Assembly: GCF_001440035.1 (NCBI RefSeq)
Contig: NZ_LJYG01000101.1
Span: forward strand, 1-32,034
DNA length: 32,034 nt
Direction: 5' to 3'
Source: Bradyrhizobium manausense
GTDB taxonomy: Bacteria; Pseudomonadota; Alphaproteobacteria; Rhizobiales; Xanthobacteraceae
This document shows, one piece after another, positions 24,500-32,034 of the stretch. Position numbers and translations under genes: made by a program. Numbering within the stretch: position 1 is the stretch's first letter; each line of letters begins with the position of its first letter. The notes beneath the pieces were generated by a model that was not told the DNA's origin, ran no database searches, and worked only from the letters and a program-made list of their open reading frames with translations.

Positions 24500-25411
24500 T
24501 CACGAATACGGATTGATCAGCTTCTGCTGCTCGGCGCTGTGCTGTACCAGCATGTCGATGAAGGTGCGCACCTTCGCCGACAGGTGATGGCGATGCGGAT
24601 AGACCGCGTTCATCGACATCTCGACCGGCCGGTATTCCGGCAATAGGCGCACCAGCCGCCCGGAATCGAGATCGTCGCGCACCAGAAATCCCGCGAGCAG
24701 GCCGATGCCGGCGCCCTCGATCACCGTCCGTCGCAGTGCCTCGCCGCTGTTGGTGACAAGGCTGCCCGAGATCCGCACGGAGGCCGGGGCGCCCTTACGA
24801 TCAAAGAAACGCCATTCGTCGCCGAAGGGATAGTTGAGGTGACGGGCGCAATTGTGCTCGGTAAGCTCGGCGAGCTGCTGCACCCTGCCGTGCTTCTCGA
24901 GATAGTTGTGCGAGCAGCACAGCACGTGGCGCCAGGTAGCGAGGCTACGGACGATCAGGCTGGAATCCGGCGGCGGCGTCATGCGCAGCGCAACGTCGTA
25001 GCCCTCCTCGATCAGATCGACATTGGCTTCCCCCATGCGTAAGTCGACCTTCACCTCCGGATAGGTCGACAGCAGCTTTGCCACGACGCCCGCCACGAAT
25101 GGCACCATATGGGTGGCGACGTGGATGCGCAGCGTGCCGCGCGGCACCGACTGCAATTCGCCGGCGATGTCGTCGGCCTGTTCGATGTCAGCAAGGATCT
25201 GGACGCAGCGGTCGTAATAGGCCTTGCCGATTTCAGTCAGGTTGACCTTGCGCGTGGTGCGGTGAAGCAGCCTCACCCCGAGCCGCTCTTCCAGCGCCTG
25301 GACGTGGTTGCTCACCATGGTGGTCGACATGTTGAGCTTGCGGGCTGCTGCGGAAAAACCGCCGGTCTCGGCCACCCGGCTGAACACTTCAATGCTGGTC
25401 AATCGGTCCAT
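24500..25411 (-). CDS. LysR-family transcriptional regulator
   Basis: This is a 303-residue LysR regulator. The helix-turn-helix lies at about residues 18-40 (GGFSAAARKLNMSTTMVSNHVQAL), followed by EERLGVRLLHRTTRKVNLTE. The effector domain begins near residue 90 (RGTLRIHVATHMVPFV) and contains DVALRMTPPPDSSLIVRSL, again the CrgA-like subgroup. The ATG at 25411 gives the standard family start; longer in-frame sequence to 25753 runs into the HlyD gene and is not real. It is divergent from an HlyD/MFS efflux operon, and a strong palindrome lies in the 196-bp spacer, so it probably controls that pump in response to a toxic compound. It resembles the regulator at 289-1224 in subgroup and in having a repeat cluster directly after its stop. 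Confidence 0.94.
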   Translation of the reverse strand: MDRLTSIEVFSRVAETGGFSAAARKLNMSTTMVSNHVQALEERLGVRLLHRTTRKVNLTEIGKAYYDRCVQILADIEQADDIAGELQSVPRGTLRIHVATHMVPFVAGVVAKLLSTYPEVKVDLRMGEANVDLIEEGYDVALRMTPPPDSSLIVRSLATWRHVLCCSHNYLEKHGRVQQLAELTEHNCARHLNYPFGDEWRFFDRKGAPASVRISGSLVTNSGEALRRTVIEGAGIGLLAGFLVRDDLDSGRLVRLLPEYRPVEMSMNAVYPHRHHLSAKVRTFIDMLVQHSAEQQKLINPYS

Positions 25412-25510
25412 GGCACCACCTCGGCAGCAATCGCGCGACAGGAACGGCAATCGCTCTGGGGCAGTCGCAAGCCTCACCCGGTAGACATCAGGCACCAAGC
25501 CGGCGGCCCC

Positions 25511-25535
25511 GATTATCCACCTTGAATGGATAATC
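25511..25535. promoter_or_regulatory. 25-bp palindrome, candidate LysR operator
   Basis: GATTATCCA (25511-25519) and TGGATAATC (25527-25535) are perfect 9-bp inverted repeats with a 7-base centre. The site lies about 100 bp upstream of the LysR start and 72 bp upstream of the HlyD gene start, the usual position of a LysR primary binding site. Confidence 0.6.
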
Positions 25536-25607
25536 CTTCCAGAATTTTGCCAATTATCACTTGCCCCGGCAAGACCGATAGTCTCAGCGAGCCGACCGGA
25601 GAGCGCC

Positions 25608-26789
25608 ATGTCTGAAATGCCCCGCACCGAGACCTTCCAGCAAGCTACTGAAATTACGCGTGACGACGCCAAGGCGCCGGCAACAATCGCGGCCCGCAAG
25701 ATGGTTCGACGCGCGGCCCTGACGCTCGCGCTCATCGCCGGCGCTGCAACCATGGCCTATTACGGGCACGACTACTGGACCACCGGCCGCTACCTTGAAA
25801 CGACCGACGACGCCTATGTGAAGGCGGATTCCACCATCATTGCCCCGAAGGTCTCCGGCTATATCGCGAAGGTGCTGGTCGGCGACAACGAGAAGGTCAG
25901 GTCCGGCCAGGTGCTGGCCCGGATCGACGACCGCGACTTCAAGGCGGCGCTCGGCCAGGCCCGCGCCGATGTCGCGGCAGCCGAAGCCTCCGTAAGCAAC
26001 CTCGACGCCCAGCTCGAGCTGCAACAGCCTGTGATCGCGCAGAGCACCGCCGACGTCACGGCCGCCGATGCCAATCTGAAGTTTGCGCAGGAAGAGCGGG
26101 CCCGCTACGACGAGCTGATGAAGTCTGGCTCCGGCACGATCCAGCGCGCGCAGCAGACCGATGCGGCGCTCCGCGCCAGCAACGCGCAATTGCAGCACGC
26201 CGAGTCGGGCCTCGTTGCCGCACGACGCAAGGTCGACGTGCTGACCACCCAACGTGCACAGGCCATTGCGCAGCTCGATCGCGCTCGCGCGGTGGCCGAT
26301 CAGGCCGAACTGAACCTGTCCTACACCGAGATCACCGCGCCTGTTGACGGCACCGTCGGCGCCCGCAGCCTGCGGGTCGGCCAGTACGTGCAGGCCGGCA
26401 CGCAGCTGATGGCGGTGGTTCCGCTCGATGCGGTCTACGTCGTCGCGAATTTCAAGGAGACCCAGCTCACGCATGTTCGCGCGGGCCAGCCGGTCGAGCT
26501 GCAGGTCGACAGTTTTCGCAATCGCACGCTGCATGGCCATGTCGACAGCCTTTCGCCGGCCAGCGGGCTTGAATTCGCTCTGCTGCCTCCCGACAATGCG
26601 ACTGGCAATTTCACCAAGATCGTGCAGCGCGTGCCGGTGAAGATCGTGCTCGACGATCACAGCCTCACGGGCCTGCTGCGCCCCGGCATGTCGGCGGTGC
26701 CGACGGTCGATACCAAAGCAACGGTCGTGGCCGAGCGCGAGACGGCCAAGCGCGTCGCCGACAACGCGCCGCGGCCAAACGGAGGTTGA
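25608..26789 (+). CDS. HlyD/EmrA-family periplasmic adaptor of efflux pump
   Basis: The 393-residue protein is a membrane-fusion (adaptor) protein. A single membrane anchor lies at about residues 34-52 after a short cytoplasmic N-terminus. The barrel-sandwich (lipoyl-like) halves are at about 80-107 (KVSGYIAKVLVGDNEKVRSGQVLARID) and 240-270 (TEITAPVDGTVGARSLRVGQYVQAG), separated by a long alpha-helical hairpin rich in Ala, Gln and Glu. The beta-barrel follows (VYVVANFKETQLTHVRAGQPVEL). TTDDAYVKAD just after the anchor is typical of EmrA. GGAGAG at 25598 supports the start. With the DHA2 transporter 120 bp downstream it would form an EmrAB-type drug or solvent efflux system; no outer-membrane TolC-like gene is in the window. 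Confidence 0.94.
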   Translation: MSEMPRTETFQQATEITRDDAKAPATIAARKMVRRAALTLALIAGAATMAYYGHDYWTTGRYLETTDDAYVKADSTIIAPKVSGYIAKVLVGDNEKVRSGQVLARIDDRDFKAALGQARADVAAAEASVSNLDAQLELQQPVIAQSTADVTAADANLKFAQEERARYDELMKSGSGTIQRAQQTDAALRASNAQLQHAESGLVAARRKVDVLTTQRAQAIAQLDRARAVADQAELNLSYTEITAPVDGTVGARSLRVGQYVQAGTQLMAVVPLDAVYVVANFKETQLTHVRAGQPVELQVDSFRNRTLHGHVDSLSPASGLEFALLPPDNATGNFTKIVQRVPVKIVLDDHSLTGLLRPGMSAVPTVDTKATVVAERETAKRVADNAPRPNGG

Positions 26790-26909
26790 TGTCGCCGAGG
26801 ATCGCGGCGGGATCGTCAAGTCCTGCCTGATGATCCTTCCCGGACTTCCCTTGTTATCGAAACGTCCCGACCAACGCATCCTGTCTCCCGTATCAGAGAC
26901 GAGGCTTCC

Positions 26910-28529
26910 ATGAGCACGCTTCAACCGACACTCGATGCCGCATCGGCCGCCAACCTCCCGGCCCCACAAGCAGCCGCCGCAACGCCTGTCGTCTCCGCGA
27001 GAACCTGGATCGCCGTGGTCGGCGCCACGCTCGGCGCCTTCATGGCGGTGCTGAACATCCAGATCGTCAACGCTTCGCTGGCCGACATCCAGGGCGCGAT
27101 CGGCGCCGGCATCGACGACGGCGGCTGGATCTCGACCTCCTACCTGATCGCCGAGATCGTGGTGATCCCGCTGTCCGGCTGGCTCGCGCAAGTGTTCTCG
27201 ATCCGCATCTATCTGCTGACCAACGCGATCCTGTTCTTGGGCCTGTCGGCAGCCTGCGCGCTGGCGCAGGACCTGCCACAGATGATCGTGCTGCGCGCCG
27301 TGCAAGGGTTTAGCGGCGGCGTGCTGATCCCGATGGCCTTCACGCTGATCATCACACTCTTGCCGCGTGCCAAGCAGCCGGTGGGGCTTGCACTGTTCGC
27401 GCTGTCGGCGACGTTCGCGCCGGCGATCGGCCCGACGATCGGCGGCTATCTCACCGAGAACTTTGGCTGGCAGTACATCTTCTACGTCAACCTCGTGCCC
27501 GGCGCGATCATGGTCGGCATGCTCTGGTATGCGCTCGAGCCCAAGTCGATGAAGCTGTCACTGCTGCGCGACGGCGACTGGGCCGGCATCATCACGATGG
27601 CGATCGGCCTCTCCGCGCTTCAGACCGTGCTGGAAGAAGGCAACAAGGACGATTGGTTCGGCTCACCCTTCATCGTCAAGCTCAGCGTGATCGCGGCCGT
27701 GGCGCTGACCGTGTTCCTGATCATCGAGCTGACCGTGAAGAAGCCGCTGTTGAACCTGCGCCTGCTGGCCCGCCGCAATTTCGGCTTCGGCATGCTCGCC
27801 AATTTCCTGCTCGGCGTCGCGTTGTACGGCTCGGTCTTCATCCTGCCGCAATATCTGGCGCACATCCAGGGCTACAATGCCGAGCAGATCGGCACGGTGC
27901 TGGCCTGGACCGGATTGCCGCAGCTGGTGCTGATCCCGCTGGTGCCGCGCCTGATGCAGAAGTTCGACGCGCGGATCATCATCGCCATCGGCTTCGTGCT
28001 GTTCGCCGGCTCGAACTTCATGAACATCTTCATGACCAACGACTACGCCGCCGATCAGCTGCTCTGGCCCAACGTCGTCCGCGCCATCGGCCAGGCGCTG
28101 GTCATGGCGCCGCTCTCGGCGGTCGCAACATCGGGCATCGAAGCCGAGAACGCGGGATCGGCCTCAGGCTTGTTCAACATGATGCGCAACCTCGGCGGCG
28201 CCGTCGGCATCGCGCTCCTGCAGACCGTGCTGACCAAGCGCGAACAGTATCATTCCGACGTGCTGATGCAGTCGGTCTCGGTGTTCGAGCAGGCCACCCG
28301 CACGCGGCTGGAACAGCTCACGCAGTATTTCATCAGTCACGGCGTGCTCGACCGTGCGGATGCGTCGCATCGCGCCTATGTTGCGATCGGCCATGTCGTA
28401 CAGAAGCAGGCTTACATCCTCGCCTTCAGCGACACGTTCTATCTGCTCGGCATGGCGCTGATCGTGGCCCTGATCGCGGTTCTCTTCCTGAAGAAGCCCG
28501 GCCATGTCTCGGCCGGGGAAGCCCACTGA
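26910..28529 (+). CDS. DHA2-family MFS multidrug transporter (EmrB-like)
   Basis: This 539-residue inner-membrane protein has the 14-helix layout of the DHA2 proton-antiport drug exporters. Family features include FMAVLNIQIVNASLADIQGAIGA in TM1, GGWISTSYLIAEIVVIPLSGWLAQ, the motif C-like GPTIGGYLTENFGWQYIFYVNLVPG and the late GSASGLFNMMRNLGGAVGIALLQT. The ~45-residue N-terminus is polar and cytoplasmic. Two additional helices typical of DHA2 lie around residues 250-270, and the last helix is near 510-530. GAGG lies a few bases before the ATG. It follows the HlyD adaptor and is followed 23 bp later by an AhpD-like gene. The substrate class is probably lipophilic drugs or plant antimicrobials, under control of the divergent LysR protein (inference). 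Confidence 0.95.
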   Translation: MSTLQPTLDAASAANLPAPQAAAATPVVSARTWIAVVGATLGAFMAVLNIQIVNASLADIQGAIGAGIDDGGWISTSYLIAEIVVIPLSGWLAQVFSIRIYLLTNAILFLGLSAACALAQDLPQMIVLRAVQGFSGGVLIPMAFTLIITLLPRAKQPVGLALFALSATFAPAIGPTIGGYLTENFGWQYIFYVNLVPGAIMVGMLWYALEPKSMKLSLLRDGDWAGIITMAIGLSALQTVLEEGNKDDWFGSPFIVKLSVIAAVALTVFLIIELTVKKPLLNLRLLARRNFGFGMLANFLLGVALYGSVFILPQYLAHIQGYNAEQIGTVLAWTGLPQLVLIPLVPRLMQKFDARIIIAIGFVLFAGSNFMNIFMTNDYAADQLLWPNVVRAIGQALVMAPLSAVATSGIEAENAGSASGLFNMMRNLGGAVGIALLQTVLTKREQYHSDVLMQSVSVFEQATRTRLEQLTQYFISHGVLDRADASHRAYVAIGHVVQKQAYILAFSDTFYLLGMALIVALIAVLFLKKPGHVSAGEAH

Positions 28530-28552
28530 CCCCAAGCCAAAGGAGAACGACC

Positions 28553-29014
28553 ATGAAGCCCCGCATGAATTTCTACCAGGCCGCCCCCGATACGATGAAG
28601 GCGCTGATGGCGCTGGAAGAGCAGATCCAGTCGACCGGACTCGAGAAGTCGCTGATCGAGCTGGTCAAGATTCGCGCCTCGCAGATCAACGGCTGTGCCT
28701 TCTGCATCAACATGCACACCGAGGACGCCCGCAAGCGCGGCGAGACCGAGCAACGCATCTATCTGCTCAACGCCTGGCGCGAGTCTCCGCTCTATACCGA
28801 CCGCGAGCGCGCCGCGCTGGCCTGGACCGAATCTGTGACGCTGATCTCCGAGACGCATGCGCCCGACGATGTCTATGAGCAGGTCCGTGCGCATTTCTCC
28901 GATGCGGAGACGGTGAACCTGACCATGCTGATCGGCGCCATCAACGCCTGGAACAGGCTGGCGATCGCGTTCCGCGCGGTACATCCGGTGAAGGTGAAGG
29001 CGTCGGTGGCGTAA
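28553..29014 (+). CDS. Carboxymuconolactone decarboxylase family, AhpD-like protein
   Basis: The 153-residue all-helical protein carries the complete AhpD active-site pattern, Glu36, Cys48, Cys51 and His55 (E-x11-C-x2-C-x3-H), in the segment ELVKIRASQINGCAFCINMH. It is therefore a likely alkylhydroperoxidase or thiol-disulfide protein rather than a true carboxymuconolactone decarboxylase. A strong AGGAGA (28541-28546) lies 6 bases before the ATG. The gene is 23 bp behind the MFS transporter gene and belongs to that operon, which suggests that exposure to the effluxed compound also brings oxidative or thiol stress. It is followed by a palindromic repeat shared with the convergent aminotransferase gene. 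Confidence 0.94.
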   Translation: MKPRMNFYQAAPDTMKALMALEEQIQSTGLEKSLIELVKIRASQINGCAFCINMHTEDARKRGETEQRIYLLNAWRESPLYTDRERAALAWTESVTLISETHAPDDVYEQVRAHFSDAETVNLTMLIGAINAWNRLAIAFRAVHPVKVKASVA

Positions 29015-29034
29015 GCTCACCACAACGACGGTCT

Positions 29035-29126
29035 CGTAGGGTGGGCAAAGGCGCACTTGCGTCTTGCCCACCATCTCTCCGTGCATTCAAGAAGACGTGG
29101 GCACGCTTCGCTTTGCCCACCCTACG
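29035..29126. repeat. GTGGGCAAAG palindromic repeat, 92 bp
   Basis: Arms CGTAGGGTGGGCAAAG (29035-29050) and CTTTGCCCACCCTACG (29111-29126) are perfect 16-nt complements. Its right half is identical over about 30 bp to that of the 20228 copy and to the left edge of the window. It separates the convergent AhpD-like and aminotransferase genes. Confidence 0.88.
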
Positions 29127-29152
29127 ATAGCTACGGCAGCGGTGCGTGTCGC

Positions 29153-30013
29153 CTAAACCGCCGTCGCCTTGGCGAACTCCACATAGATCTCGCGCAGGCG
29201 CGTCGCCATCGGGCCGGGCTTGCCGTCGCCGATCGTCTTGCCGTCGACGGCGATCACCGGCTGCACGAATGCCGAGGCCGAGGTGATGAACGCCTCCTTG
29301 GCGGCGAGCGCCTCGGCGACCGTGAAGGAACGCTCTTCGACGCGAAGCTGACGCTCCTGCGCAAGCGCGATCACCGCCTTGCGGGTGCAACCCGGCAGGA
29401 TCGCGTTCGAATTCTGTCGGGTGACGATGACGTCGTCCCTGGTCAGGATGAACGCCGTGGACGAGCCGCCTTCGGTGACGTAACCGTCTTGCAGCATCCA
29501 GGCTTCACCGGCGCCGGCTTCTGCCGCGACCTGCTTCGCCAGCACCTGCGCCAGCAGCGCCACGCTCTTGATGTCGCGGCGCTCCCAGCGGATGTCGGGG
29601 ACCGTGATGACGTTGATGCCGGTCTTTGCGACCGGGGCGTTGATGATGTCCTTTTCCGAGGTGAACATCACCAGGCTCGACTTGACGTCGGCCTTGGGGA
29701 ACGGGAAGTCGCGACTCTTGTCGGCGCCGCGGGTGACCTGGAGATAGACGAGGCCGTTTTCGAGCTTGTTGCGGGCGATCAGCTCTTTCTGGATCTCGGT
29801 GATGCGATCGAGCGTCTCCGGCAGCCTGAGCTTGATCTCGCCGACCGACCGCTGCAGCCGCGCCAGATGCGAGGCGTTGTCGACCAGCTTGCCGTCCAGC
29901 ACGGCCGAGACCTCGTAGATGCCGTCGGCGAACAGGAAGCCGCGATCGAGCACCGAGATTTTCGCGTCTGCGAGCGGGACGAATGAGCCGTTGACGTAGG
30001 CGATCGGGTCCAA
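29153..30013 (-). CDS. dat: D-amino-acid aminotransferase (class IV PLP enzyme)
   Basis: The 286-residue protein is a fold-IV PLP transaminase of the D-amino-acid aminotransferase group, converting D-Ala/D-Glu and their 2-oxo acids. The PLP lysine is Lys149 in DIRWERRDIKSVALL, and the PLP-ring Glu181 is in VTEGGSSTAF. The phosphate-side SNAILPGCTRKAVI and C-terminal FVQPVIAVDG blocks are also typical. The substrate-carboxylate motif, Arg-x-His in Bacillus D-AAT, appears here as Arg101-Asp-Phe103 (SRDFPFP), so substrate choice may differ. It starts with TTG at 30013, strongly supported by AGGAGA (complement of 30020-30025) six bases away; no nearby ATG fits. It lies downstream of gltL on the same strand but is separated by 182 bp and a repeat. 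Confidence 0.9.
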   Translation of the reverse strand: MDPIAYVNGSFVPLADAKISVLDRGFLFADGIYEVSAVLDGKLVDNASHLARLQRSVGEIKLRLPETLDRITEIQKELIARNKLENGLVYLQVTRGADKSRDFPFPKADVKSSLVMFTSEKDIINAPVAKTGINVITVPDIRWERRDIKSVALLAQVLAKQVAAEAGAGEAWMLQDGYVTEGGSSTAFILTRDDVIVTRQNSNAILPGCTRKAVIALAQERQLRVEERSFTVAEALAAKEAFITSASAFVQPVIAVDGKTIGDGKPGPMATRLREIYVEFAKATAV

Positions 30014-30085
30014 GGCGGGTCTCCTGGCGGGAAGGGGGATTTGGGGCGCTTATACGCGAAACGGGGGCACCAAGCACCCTCGTTT

Positions 30086-30190
30086 CGTCATTCCGGGGCG
30101 GCGCGTAGCGACGAGCCCGGAAGCCATCTCACGCCATGGACTGCCGCCCGATGGATCCCGGGTTCGCACGATGCGCGCCCCGGGATGACG
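30086..30190. repeat. Intergenic palindromic repeat, CCGGGGC family
   Basis: Outer arms CGTCATTCCGGGGCG (30086-30100) and CGCCCCGGGATGACG (30176-30190) pair with one mismatch. The inside holds GGGCTCGTCGC-like and ATCCCGGG segments. It is a relative of the element at 2059-2161 and lies between gltL and dat, both leftward. Confidence 0.8.
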
Positions 30191-30195
30191 ACCGC

Positions 30196-30927
30196 TTAAT
30201 GCGACAGAATCTTCGACAAGAACTTCTGTGCGCGGTCGCTTCTCGGCTTGCCGAAGAAATCGTCCTTCGGGGCGTCCTCGACGATCTCGCCGCGGTCCAT
30301 GAAGATGACGCGGTTGGCGACCTTGCGGGCAAAGCCCATTTCGTGGGTTACGACCATCATGGTCATGCCTTCGCGGGCGAGATCGACCATGACGTCGAGC
30401 ACCTCGCTGACCATTTCCGGATCGAGCGCCGAGGTCGGCTCGTCGAACAGCATCACGATCGGGTCCATCGCGAGCGCGCGAGCAATGGCAACGCGCTGCT
30501 GCTGGCCGCCGGAGAGCTGTGCCGGAAATTTCTGCGCCTGCTCCTTCAGGCCAACGCGCTCCAAGAGCTGCATGCCCTTGGTGACCGAATTGTCGTGGGC
30601 CCGGCCGAGCACCTTCTCCTGCGCAAGGCAGAGATTGTCGATGATCTTCAGATGCGGGAACAGCTCGAAATGCTGAAACACCATGCCGACGCGCGAACGC
30701 AGCTTCGGCAGATTGGTCTTGGGATCGTTGACCTTGGTGCCATCGACACTGATGTCGCCGCTCTGGAACGGCTCCAGCGCGTTGACGCATTTGATCAGGG
30801 TCGACTTGCCCGAGCCCGAGGGGCCGCAGACCACCACGACCTCACCCTTGGTGACGCTGGTGGTGCAGTCGGTCAGCACCTGGAAGGTCGGGCTGTACCA
30901 TTTGTTGACGTGGCTGATTTCGATCAT
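30196..30927 (-). CDS. gltL: Glutamate/aspartate ABC transporter ATP-binding protein
   Basis: The 243-residue ATPase energises uptake of an acidic amino acid. Walker A is GPSGSGKS (35-42), the Q loop is in [11 protein letters not shown] (83-93), the signature is LSGGQQQR (138-145), Walker B is VMLFDE (158-163), and the switch His is in VTHEMGFA. The start region [11 protein letters not shown] followed by FQVLTD and the [19 protein letters not shown] block closely match GltL-type proteins. The ATG at 30927 gives the normal length; extension to 31026 would overlap gltK. It lies 13 bp after gltK and ends the transporter operon in this window. Confidence 0.93.
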   Translation of the reverse strand: MIEISHVNKWYSPTFQVLTDCTTSVTKGEVVVVCGPSGSGKSTLIKCVNALEPFQSGDISVDGTKVNDPKTNLPKLRSRVGMVFQHFELFPHLKIIDNLCLAQEKVLGRAHDNSVTKGMQLLERVGLKEQAQKFPAQLSGGQQQRVAIARALAMDPIVMLFDEPTSALDPEMVSEVLDVMVDLAREGMTMMVVTHEMGFARKVANRVIFMDRGEIVEDAPKDDFFGKPRSDRAQKFLSKILSH

Positions 30928-30940
30928 GACCGGCTTTACT

Positions 30941-31633
30941 CTAGCGGATGATGGCGATGCGCGCCTGGAGGCGGCGGACGCCGAAGGACGCGATACAGGA
31001 AATGGTGAAATAGACGATTGCGGCAAACAGATACATCTCGACCAGACGGCCGTCGCGCTGCGCGACCTTGCTGGCGGCGCCGAGGAAGTCGGTGATCGAC
31101 AGTACGTAGACCAGCGAGGTGTCCTGGAACAGCACGATGGTCTGCGTGATCAGCACCGGCAGCATGTTGCGGAACGCCTGCGGCAGCACGACGTAGCGCA
31201 TGGTCTGCGCGTAGGTCAGGCCGAGCGCGCTGGCCGCGGCCGGCTGCCCGCGCGAGATCGACTGGATGCCGGCGCGCATGATCTCGGAGAAATAGGCCGC
31301 CTCGAACATGATGAAGGTGATCAGCGAGGAGGCGAACGCGCCGACGCTGATGGGGCGCGACGCTCCGGTCAGCCACTGGCCGATATAGGGCACCAGAAAA
31401 TAGAACCAGAAGATCACCAGCACCAGCGGCAGCGAGCGCATGAAGTCGACGTAGACGCCGGCGATGCGGCCGAGCACCTTGTAGCCGGACAGCCGCATCA
31501 AGGCGATCGCCGTGCCGAAGACGAGTCCGCCGAATGCTGCGAGGCCCGTCAGCATCAGCGTGAACGTCATGCCCTCGTAGAACAGGTAGGGCAACGCGCG
31601 GATGATGACGCCGAAATCGAAATTGCTGAACAT
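30941..31633 (-). CDS. gltK: Glutamate/aspartate ABC transporter permease GltK
   Basis: This 230-residue inner-membrane permease has about five helices and the HisM/GlnP-type coupling loop [43 protein letters not shown] (about residues 110-152), which docks on the ATPase. [18 protein letters not shown] and [16 protein letters not shown] match GltK of glutamate/aspartate transporters rather than general amino-acid permeases. The start at 31633 lies 4 bp after the gltJ stop, so the two are translationally linked. The substrate-binding protein gene, gltI, should lie beyond the right edge. Confidence 0.92.
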   Translation of the reverse strand: MFSNFDFGVIIRALPYLFYEGMTFTLMLTGLAAFGGLVFGTAIALMRLSGYKVLGRIAGVYVDFMRSLPLVLVIFWFYFLVPYIGQWLTGASRPISVGAFASSLITFIMFEAAYFSEIMRAGIQSISRGQPAAASALGLTYAQTMRYVVLPQAFRNMLPVLITQTIVLFQDTSLVYVLSITDFLGAASKVAQRDGRLVEMYLFAAIVYFTISCIASFGVRRLQARIAIIR

Positions 31634-31637
31634 GGCG

Positions 31638-32034
31638 CTATTTCCCCGTGATGTAGCCGGGGATCGCGACCCAGCGCTCGAGGAAGCGCATCGCGGTCAC
31701 GACGACGGCGTTGACGAGGAGATAGAGGATGGTCGCGGCCGTGAAGGCCTCGAACACCTGGAACGAGAATTCCTGCATCGAGCGCGCCTGCCCGGTCAGC
31801 TCGATCAGGCCGATGGTGATGGCAACCGCGGTGTTCTTGATGGTGTTGAGAAACTCGGAGGTCAGCGGCGGCAGGATGATCCGGAACGCCATCGGCAGCA
31901 GGATGTAGCGATAACCCTGCATGGTGGTCAGCCCGAGCGCGGTGGCGGCCATCTTCTGCCCGCGCGGCAGCGAGGAGATGCCGGCCTGCAATTGGATTGC
32001 GACACGAGCCGACATGAAGAAGCCGATACCGATC
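31638..32034 (-). CDS. gltJ: Glutamate/aspartate ABC transporter permease GltJ, partial (3' end)
   Basis: The frame is open to the right edge, so the N-terminal part is missing. The visible 132 or so residues start IGIGFFMSARVAIQLQAGI and contain the permease coupling loop SSLPRGQKMAATALGLTTMQGYRYILLPMA, then TSEFLNTIKNTAVAITIGLIELTGQARSM, a segment characteristic of GltJ, and a last membrane helix before the WVAIPGYITGK end. It pairs with GltK as the second half of the membrane channel. The internal ATG at 32015 is not the true start, because the coupling-loop context needs more sequence upstream. Confidence 0.9.
   Translation of the reverse strand, partial: IGIGFFMSARVAIQLQAGISSLPRGQKMAATALGLTTMQGYRYILLPMAFRIILPPLTSEFLNTIKNTAVAITIGLIELTGQARSMQEFSFQVFEAFTAATILYLLVNAVVVTAMRFLERWVAIPGYITGK

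Noticed and set aside
25584..27305. 573-codon frame antisense to the efflux genes
   Set aside because: It spans two real genes and their promoter and has no recognisable domains.
1..32034. CRISPR array, tRNA/rRNA genes, insertion sequence or prophage genes
   Set aside because: No regularly spaced repeats with unique spacers, no cloverleaf-like segments, and no transposase, integrase or phage proteins were seen.

Overview
The window is GC-rich, densely coded chromosomal DNA of an alphaproteobacterium, most likely Bradyrhizobium or a close relative in the Nitrobacteraceae. The assignment rests on codon use, the gene content (fused indolepyruvate ferredoxin oxidoreductase, LysR/Lrp-rich layout, rhizobial-style polysaccharide genes) and several families of short palindromic intergenic repeats of the kind common in Bradyrhizobium genomes. 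No tRNA, rRNA, insertion sequence, phage gene or CRISPR array was seen.

Layout. (1) 1-3935: repeat-rich left edge, then a LysR regulator divergent from a pirin gene and wrbA (quinone/redox stress module), a possible 59-residue CxxC protein, and a divergent PCMT-like methyltransferase. (2) 4011-13932: a surface-polysaccharide locus with a CelD/FemAB-type acyltransferase, a Wzy/O-antigen-ligase-type polymerase, three glycosyltransferases, an ~800-bp non-coding region, a Wzz/ExoP-type chain-length protein fused to an ATPase domain whose Walker A motif is degenerate, and a WecG/TagA/CpsF glycosyltransferase. (3) 14072-17635: a soluble protein with four tandem GAF domains, GGDEF and EAL, convergent with that locus. 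(4) 17932-20221: a 33-residue remnant of an Ldh-family dehydrogenase, then an LLM-class flavin monooxygenase and an FAH-family hydrolase. (5) 20329-24384: an Lrp/AsnC regulator divergent from indolepyruvate ferredoxin oxidoreductase. (6) 24500-29014: a LysR regulator divergent from an HlyD/DHA2-MFS efflux pump and an AhpD-like protein, with a 25-bp operator-like palindrome between. (7) 29153-32034: a D-amino-acid aminotransferase and the gltJ(partial)-gltK-gltL acidic amino-acid ABC transporter genes.

How they may work together. The polysaccharide genes carry the same unusual set of activities as the Caulobacter holdfast (hfs) and rhizobial unipolar-polysaccharide loci: PCP-2 protein, kinase-like ATPase, Wzy, HfsJ-like WecG-family enzyme, HfsK-like acyltransferase and GT2 enzymes. 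A c-di-GMP enzyme lies next door and a CtrA-type TTAA-N7-TTAA site lies in a divergent promoter. This is the best candidate for an under-described system here, but it is inferred from family assignment and gene order only. The initiating sugar-phosphate transferase, flippase and outer-membrane exporter are not in the window.

The ~90-bp GTGGGCAAAG/CTTTGCCCAC repeat has three complete copies, all between convergent gene ends, plus a left-edge cluster just beyond a gene 3' end. This suggests a role as a bidirectional terminator or mRNA 3'-end element.
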